From Prostheceraeus crozeri (taxonomy: Eukaryota; Platyhelminthes; Polycladida; Euryleptidae), in NCBI GenBank assembly GCA_907163375.1, contig CAJQUW010006296.1:161592-225591 (forward strand): a DNA stretch of 64,000 nucleotides, written 5' to 3'. Numbering within the stretch: position 1 is the first letter of the stretch; each line of letters starts with the position of its first letter. The notes beneath the pieces were generated by a model. That model made no database searches, had not been told where the DNA came from, and worked only from the letters and a program-made list of their open reading frames with translations. This document shows positions 59,781-64,000 of the stretch, piece by piece. The translations under genes were made by a program, and so were the position numbers.

Positions 59781-61903
59781 CTGTTTTAATATTGGTAACA
59801 AGATGCTACAAAATGGCGATATGTATTTTTTTATATTTGCTGAAACTCTTCCACCTTTAACAGATTTTCTAATATAATTTCTAGCCATAAATCTATATGA
59901 GAATGAATATTTATATTGTCATTTTGTACGCTTTTCATCCAACCGTTAAATGTTAAAGCAGAGGATGTCAAATTAGTAGTTATATCTTCACCAACTAAAT
60001 CTCGCATAACATTATTATATTTGTAGATACAAAAAGCTAAAGAAAGAATATCGTTAACTAAATATGGTCTCCATTCATTTTCTTTTTCTTTATAATTTTC
60101 ATGTGTTATGTCTCCAATTTCATAATTTAATTTACACACATTCGTAGGAATTTTAAATTCTCACACCATTTAGAAAGACTTGTTTTTACATGTTGATAAC
60201 TACATTTCATTATAATAGTTTGAAGTACTAATTTACCTGAAGGTGAATCTTTTTTCATATTGTTTTTAAATCTAAAAGATTTTTGAATATATCTACTAGC
60301 ACATTCAGTTGTATAAGGATTTTGTAATGAAGCAGTCAATATTCCTCTTGAAGTTTTAAGAGGCGGTTTAGATAATTTAAAATTAGCTTTCATCGGAAAA
60401 TAGGAATCAAAACCTGATGAATTGTGAGCTATTAAAGTTACTCTCGAATAATTAGATTTTCCAAGAGTTTTAAAAAATTGATGGATCGGACATACGTCCT
60501 CTGGGTTTCCCCCGATCGGACATTCATCATCCTCAGTTCTCGTAAATATTTTCACACAATTTTGAAGTTTATTAAATTCTAATTCAGTTAAATTATTATA
60601 CTCATTAATCTGTTTTTTAAGTTTTTTAATTTCATCTTCATCTTTTGATCGTTTAATTTTAATCATATCACTTAACAAACGTGTTTCTAATTCTTTCAAT
60701 CTTTGTTTCGGTAAGCAACATATAAATTTATTAAAATTAGTAGCTCCTACAGCATAAGGAATAGGATGAGCTGTTGAACAGTTAGGATCAGGAAAAGTTT
60801 CGAGATCCCAAATATATGTTGAACTATAGTCAATTTTTTTCTTTGTTATGATTTTACATGGACGCGTTGTTAGATTTTCATCAGTAACTGTTTTATATAT
60901 GGGTTTGAAATTATTTTCAATTTCTCTAATAGCTTTTAATTTATGAGATTTATCAATTAAACAATAGTGACCAATTGTTGAAGCTTCGTGAAAATAATTG
61001 TAATAAACATTATTATGAAACGTTTCAATTCCTCTAGGATTTAAATGACGATTGGCAGGACTATAATATTGAACACATTCTCCAAAATATTTATTGAATT
61101 GAGAAAATTTGCAGTTTGACATTACTCCTGTTCTAGATGTGGCTTTCTCTTTATATAAAAAATTATTAAACATTTCTTTCATCATTTCTCCTTGTTCTTC
61201 ATTAAAACCTCGTAAAACATTATAACATTTAATAAAACAAAAATTTTCAGAAGGAATATAACAATATTCACCGAAATATTCTTTGATTCTATATTTCATA
61301 TTAATCCCTGCCCCTCTATGCGATCTTTGTACTAACTCATTCCAAAATCTTCATATTTAATATTACCTGTAAAAATCCATTCGTTAGCATCGGATTTCTC
61401 ATCCAGATTCGAAAACCATATTTCAAATGAATTTTTTATTATAGAAGGTTACGTAAAAATTTTGAATTATATTTTCCTGATCTTTAACAACTTTTCCAAG
61501 TAAATTAATAATTTTACCATTTGCTAAAAGTTTCCGCATATCATTTACTACATTAATAAAAGATACATTTTCATATTTAATTTCATTTGGATTAAATAAA
61601 TTACATAAATCATCACCAAGCTCATCTTAATTCTATCATCAAAAAAGATATCAGTAGAAGGAGTTTCTAATATTTCTTTTGTTCCACTTTTCTGTTTTTT
61701 TAATATTACGTTTAATACTACGCCTAGTACGTTTCTGTTTTTTAATACGTTTACTACGTTTACTATGTTTAATTTGCGCATCAAATTCAGCAGTTTGTTT
61801 CTTGATTAATTCATCAATCCTAGACGTTTGTCCGAGAGACATTTCACGATTCATATTTTTTAAAAGAAAAGATGAATTTTTACATAGAACCTAGGTTCCG
61901 TTT

Positions 61904-62209
61904 TTACATATACACAGGAATATGTAATTGATGTAATGTTTCTAATTCATGTGTTGTTAAATGTTCTTTCTTAACCAACCACCATAAATTATTATACGCC
62001 AAAAATACTCGGAAACTTCTTAAACAAAGTGGAAAGTCTTTTGTTTTAACACACGGTTTAATACCATGTTTTGTTTTATAATCTGTAACGAGCGCTACGT
62101 ATTTATGATGATAATAAAATCTAACTTCTTTCTTCGAATTTACAGGATTTGTAGGATGTCGATAATCTTTTAAAACTGGTACATGCTCTATCTTGTAAGC
62201 ATTCAACAT
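61904..62209 (-). CDS. element B small unrecognised protein
   Basis: 101 residues from MLNAYKIEHVPVLKDY; the frame extends upstream without a better start. Basic, with YYHHKYVALVTDYKTKHGI and FRVFLAYNNLWWLVKKEHLT. Its size and place between polymerase and ATPase genes suggest a conserved small Polinton gene, but I cannot name it. The frame is whole. Confidence 0.45.
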   Translation of the reverse strand: MLNAYKIEHVPVLKDYRHPTNPVNSKKEVRFYYHHKYVALVTDYKTKHGIKPCVKTKDFPLCLRSFRVFLAYNNLWWLVKKEHLTTHELETLHQLHIPVYM

Positions 62210-62271
62210 ATTTTTTTTATTTTTATTAACAAAAAATTTATAAGAAAAAATTATTCGGTCACTCCGCTCGA

Positions 62272-63039
62272 TCACTCCGCGAAAATATTTTCTATAACTC
62301 TATCATGAATTTTTTTATCAATATTAATTGTAATGAAGCCATAATCTTTTGACCAAGCATTGTTACACGATTGTTTAAATTCATCTTTATTTCTTACACA
62401 TAAATCTCTTAACAAATCACTTAAGTTTCTTGCATTTATTTCAAATAGTATAAATATATTTGTATTCTTTCTAATAACACTTCCGTCTAATGAATACAAA
62501 CTTTGTGTTAAATAAAGTACACTACAGTTATTATGTCTACCTCTTGTGAAATAATTTCTCTGAACTGACTGATTTCTATCATTAACACAATCATCAAAAA
62601 TTACACAATGTTTCATTGTTTTATCTAGTTTACTAGGATCTTGCATATTACCACCGTCATCTATTAATTGTATCTTTATATGCTTATTTTTATTGGATTC
62701 TACTAACTGATTATTTTTTGCTGCTTCTTCACACCACGAACTTATTTCTTCTTCATATTCAGATTTTTCATATTCTTTGAATAATGAAGCAATTGCTGTT
62801 TTTTAAAGATTATTTTCAAATCCATATTTTAAAAATTGATAGACGGGTTGTTCTGCTGTTGTTGTATAAATTATAAGATTTTTATAATCCAAAAAATTTG
62901 GAGTCGTTAAAATTTTAAATAATATATAAGTTTTTACACAAACAGATCTTCCACAAAAAACAGACAAAACTTTATTAGATAAATTTGGATGATGATTAAA
63001 TTTAAGCTTTTTTATATTTAATGGGGGTACTTCACTCAT
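62272..63039 (-). pseudogene. element B genome-packaging ATPase, broken
   Basis: The minus-strand start MSEVPPLNIKKLKFNHHPNL (63039) leads into the P-loop region (SVFCGRSVCVKTYILFKIL). The downstream frame has the Walker B region HCVIFDDCVNDR and NCSVLYLTQSLYSLDGSVIR, the sensor strand with a polar Gln. This is the Polinton FtsK/A32-type packaging ATPase. It lies between the small gene and the penton gene, same strand. It is broken and distinct from the ATPase of element A. Confidence 0.75.
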
Positions 63040-63131
63040 TTTTTAATAAAAAATTTCAATTTTAATTTTTTAATTTTTTTGTTTCTAAAGAAGAATAATA
63101 AGAAGAAAATTAAACTTCTCTAGCTTCGCGT

Positions 63132-63195
63132 GGGAGTTTATACCTCTCGAACGGGAGTTTATACCTCCCAAACGGGAGTTTATACCTCTCGAACC
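63132..63195 (+). repeat. three 21-bp repeats GGGAGTTTATACCTCTCGAAC
   Basis: Units start at 63132, 63153 and 63174, period 21 bp, at the end of the penton gene on the opposite strand. Confidence 0.7.
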
Positions 63196-63964
63196 AAAAG
63201 ATCTATCATAATCTCTTCACCTCCAAAATTTATTTCTTGTCCTTTTTCATCAGTGATTCTCATGTTTATGTTGTTAATAGTTTTTCTTGTAATAAGGAAA
63301 TATATTAATGTTTGTGGAATTACATTTAATCTATAACCAATGGGTACAGTAAAAGCTGGAAAACTGAATATTGAATTTGACAATTTACCATTTATATATC
63401 CTCCTTCAATAATGTCACAATGTACAACAATTGAATTTATTTCAGTTATTTTTGGAATCTTCTCACCTAAATGATAACCTTGACTATAGGTTTGTTTATT
63501 AAATCCTAATAGCTTTGACAATGATCTATCATGATTAAAATCAACTTGATGATTTTCGTCTAAAGAGAAAATTTATTAACTGCCGGTTCAACTGCAAAAT
63601 GTAATTGTTTCTTATCTTTAAATGGTATACCTAAATGTCTCTTAATTTCATTTGATATTGATTCAACTTCGTAAGAACCAGGAAGAAAAGTTAGTATTTT
63701 CCATGTTTTGCCTTTATCAGTAGAATATCTAAATTGATCATTCACATCTTTGATAACGTTTTGAATAGTGTTAAATGTGGAGAAACTAGTCAATGCAATT
63801 TGATAATTTTTATTTTGTTCCAAATGTAGAATGGGTTCTAAATTACAAGTGTGTGATGAAGTAGTTGTTATAATTTTTAACGTCGTACTAAATTTTGATG
63901 AACCCAAAATCTCTGTAAAATTTTCTAAATGATTATTAATTTTGTCTAAATCTGCTGAACACAT
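63180..63964 (-). pseudogene. element B penton-type minor capsid protein, broken
   Basis: Starts MCSADLDKINNHLENF at 63964. The first piece has HLEQNKNYQIALTSFSTFNT and a GSYEVESISNEIKR segment; the second (63180-63521) has LLGFNKQTYSQGYHLGEKIP, GYINGKLSNSIFSF, VPIGYRLNVIP and DEKGQEINFGGEEI. This is the single-jelly-roll minor capsid protein that forms the five-fold vertices in Polintons. Length and order agree with the family. The gene is broken. It is the last gene before the window edge. Confidence 0.75.
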
Positions 63965-64000
63965 TTTTTAGTTAAAATTTTGAATAAATGTCTTTTATAA

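Larger units (their letters stand above)
57188..61854 (-). pseudogene. element B protein-primed DNA polymerase B with intein, broken
   Basis: Minus-strand coding from a Lys/Arg-rich head (MNREMSLGQTSRIDEL, 61854) to about 57190. The exonuclease domain has YIWDLETF (Exo I) and LIAHNSSGFDSYF (Exo II). The polymerase has FDATSLYPSAM (motif A), LLMNSLYGK (motif B) and a motif C split by an intein: YIHYTD before it and TDSIYI after it. This is the Polinton replicative enzyme, which starts DNA synthesis from a terminal protein. Including the intein, the span is long for the family. The gene is broken in several places. Its right neighbour is a small gene on the same strand. Confidence 0.85.
47981..64000. 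mobile_element. element B: Polinton/Maverick, right end beyond the window
   Basis: AT-rich element with the Polinton gene set: protein-primed DNA polymerase B, retroviral-type integrase, adenain-like protease, packaging ATPase, major (double-jelly-roll) and minor (penton) capsid proteins, plus pX-, pVI- and fibre-like proteins. At least 16 kb; only the presumed left end is inside. Genes run in both directions. It is broken in roughly a dozen places, with the protease, fibre and pVI-like genes still open. It looks like a fossil of moderate age. It adjoins element A without a gap. Confidence 0.9.

Noticed and set aside
37100-64000. Elements A and B as one large virus genome.
   Set aside because: Both carry their own ATPase and pX-like gene, base composition changes abruptly at 47,981, and a palindromic terminus-like sequence lies at the join. 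Not fully excluded.

Overview
The window looks like intergenic DNA of an invertebrate animal. Part of a spliced gene is visible (a PCI-domain exon with consensus splice sites), and most of the rest is mobile DNA of animal-typical kinds: Penelope-like elements with a GIY-YIG endonuclease, several LINE clades, a BEL/Pao fragment, a Tc1/mariner-like inverted-repeat element, a Harbinger-like MITE, a giant foldback element and Polinton/Maverick-type virus-like DNA. A chelicerate or other arthropod would fit, but nothing here settles the phylum.

Layout. 1-7.75 kb is a nest: a TA-flanked inverted-repeat element contains a decayed minus-strand LINE, into which a head-to-head pair of Penelope-like copies inserted as one unit with a 12-bp target duplication and a hammerhead-like motif at each outer end. 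9.72-19.06 kb is a foldback element: about 14.8 and 13.9 copies of a 175-bp unit in opposite orientation around a 3.6-kb interior, closed by matching end segments and a 9-bp target duplication. 19-37 kb holds the PCI exon, a CT-rich tract, a TTGCATG cluster, and LINE, BEL/Pao and MITE copies, including one whole LINE with a PHD-like finger in its reverse transcriptase protein.

37.1-47.98 kb (element A) is a compact, moderately GC-rich gene cluster with TATA boxes and a recurrent promoter octamer. It has an Arg-rich core-like protein next to an adenovirus pX-like protein, a DEDDh-type exonuclease, zinc-finger proteins, an acidic Ser/Pro-rich regulator-like protein and a packaging-type ATPase. 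No polymerase, integrase, protease or capsid protein is seen in it. I cannot place it in a named family.

47.98-64 kb (element B), abutting A, is an AT-rich Polinton/Maverick cut by the window edge: adenain-like protease, integrase with a parvovirus-type phospholipase-A2-like domain in the same frame, pX-like protein, major capsid protein, pVI-like protein, coiled-coil fibre with a phage-tail-fibre-like motif, protein-primed DNA polymerase B interrupted by a LAGLIDADG intein at its catalytic YxDTDS motif, second packaging ATPase, and penton-type minor capsid protein. Several of its genes are broken, so it is treated as a fossil. Short perfect hairpins with three-base loops are scattered through it.

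A and B each carry their own ATPase and pX-like protein and differ sharply in base composition, so they look like two lineages placed side by side. All calls come from reading sequence and motifs; no search was run.
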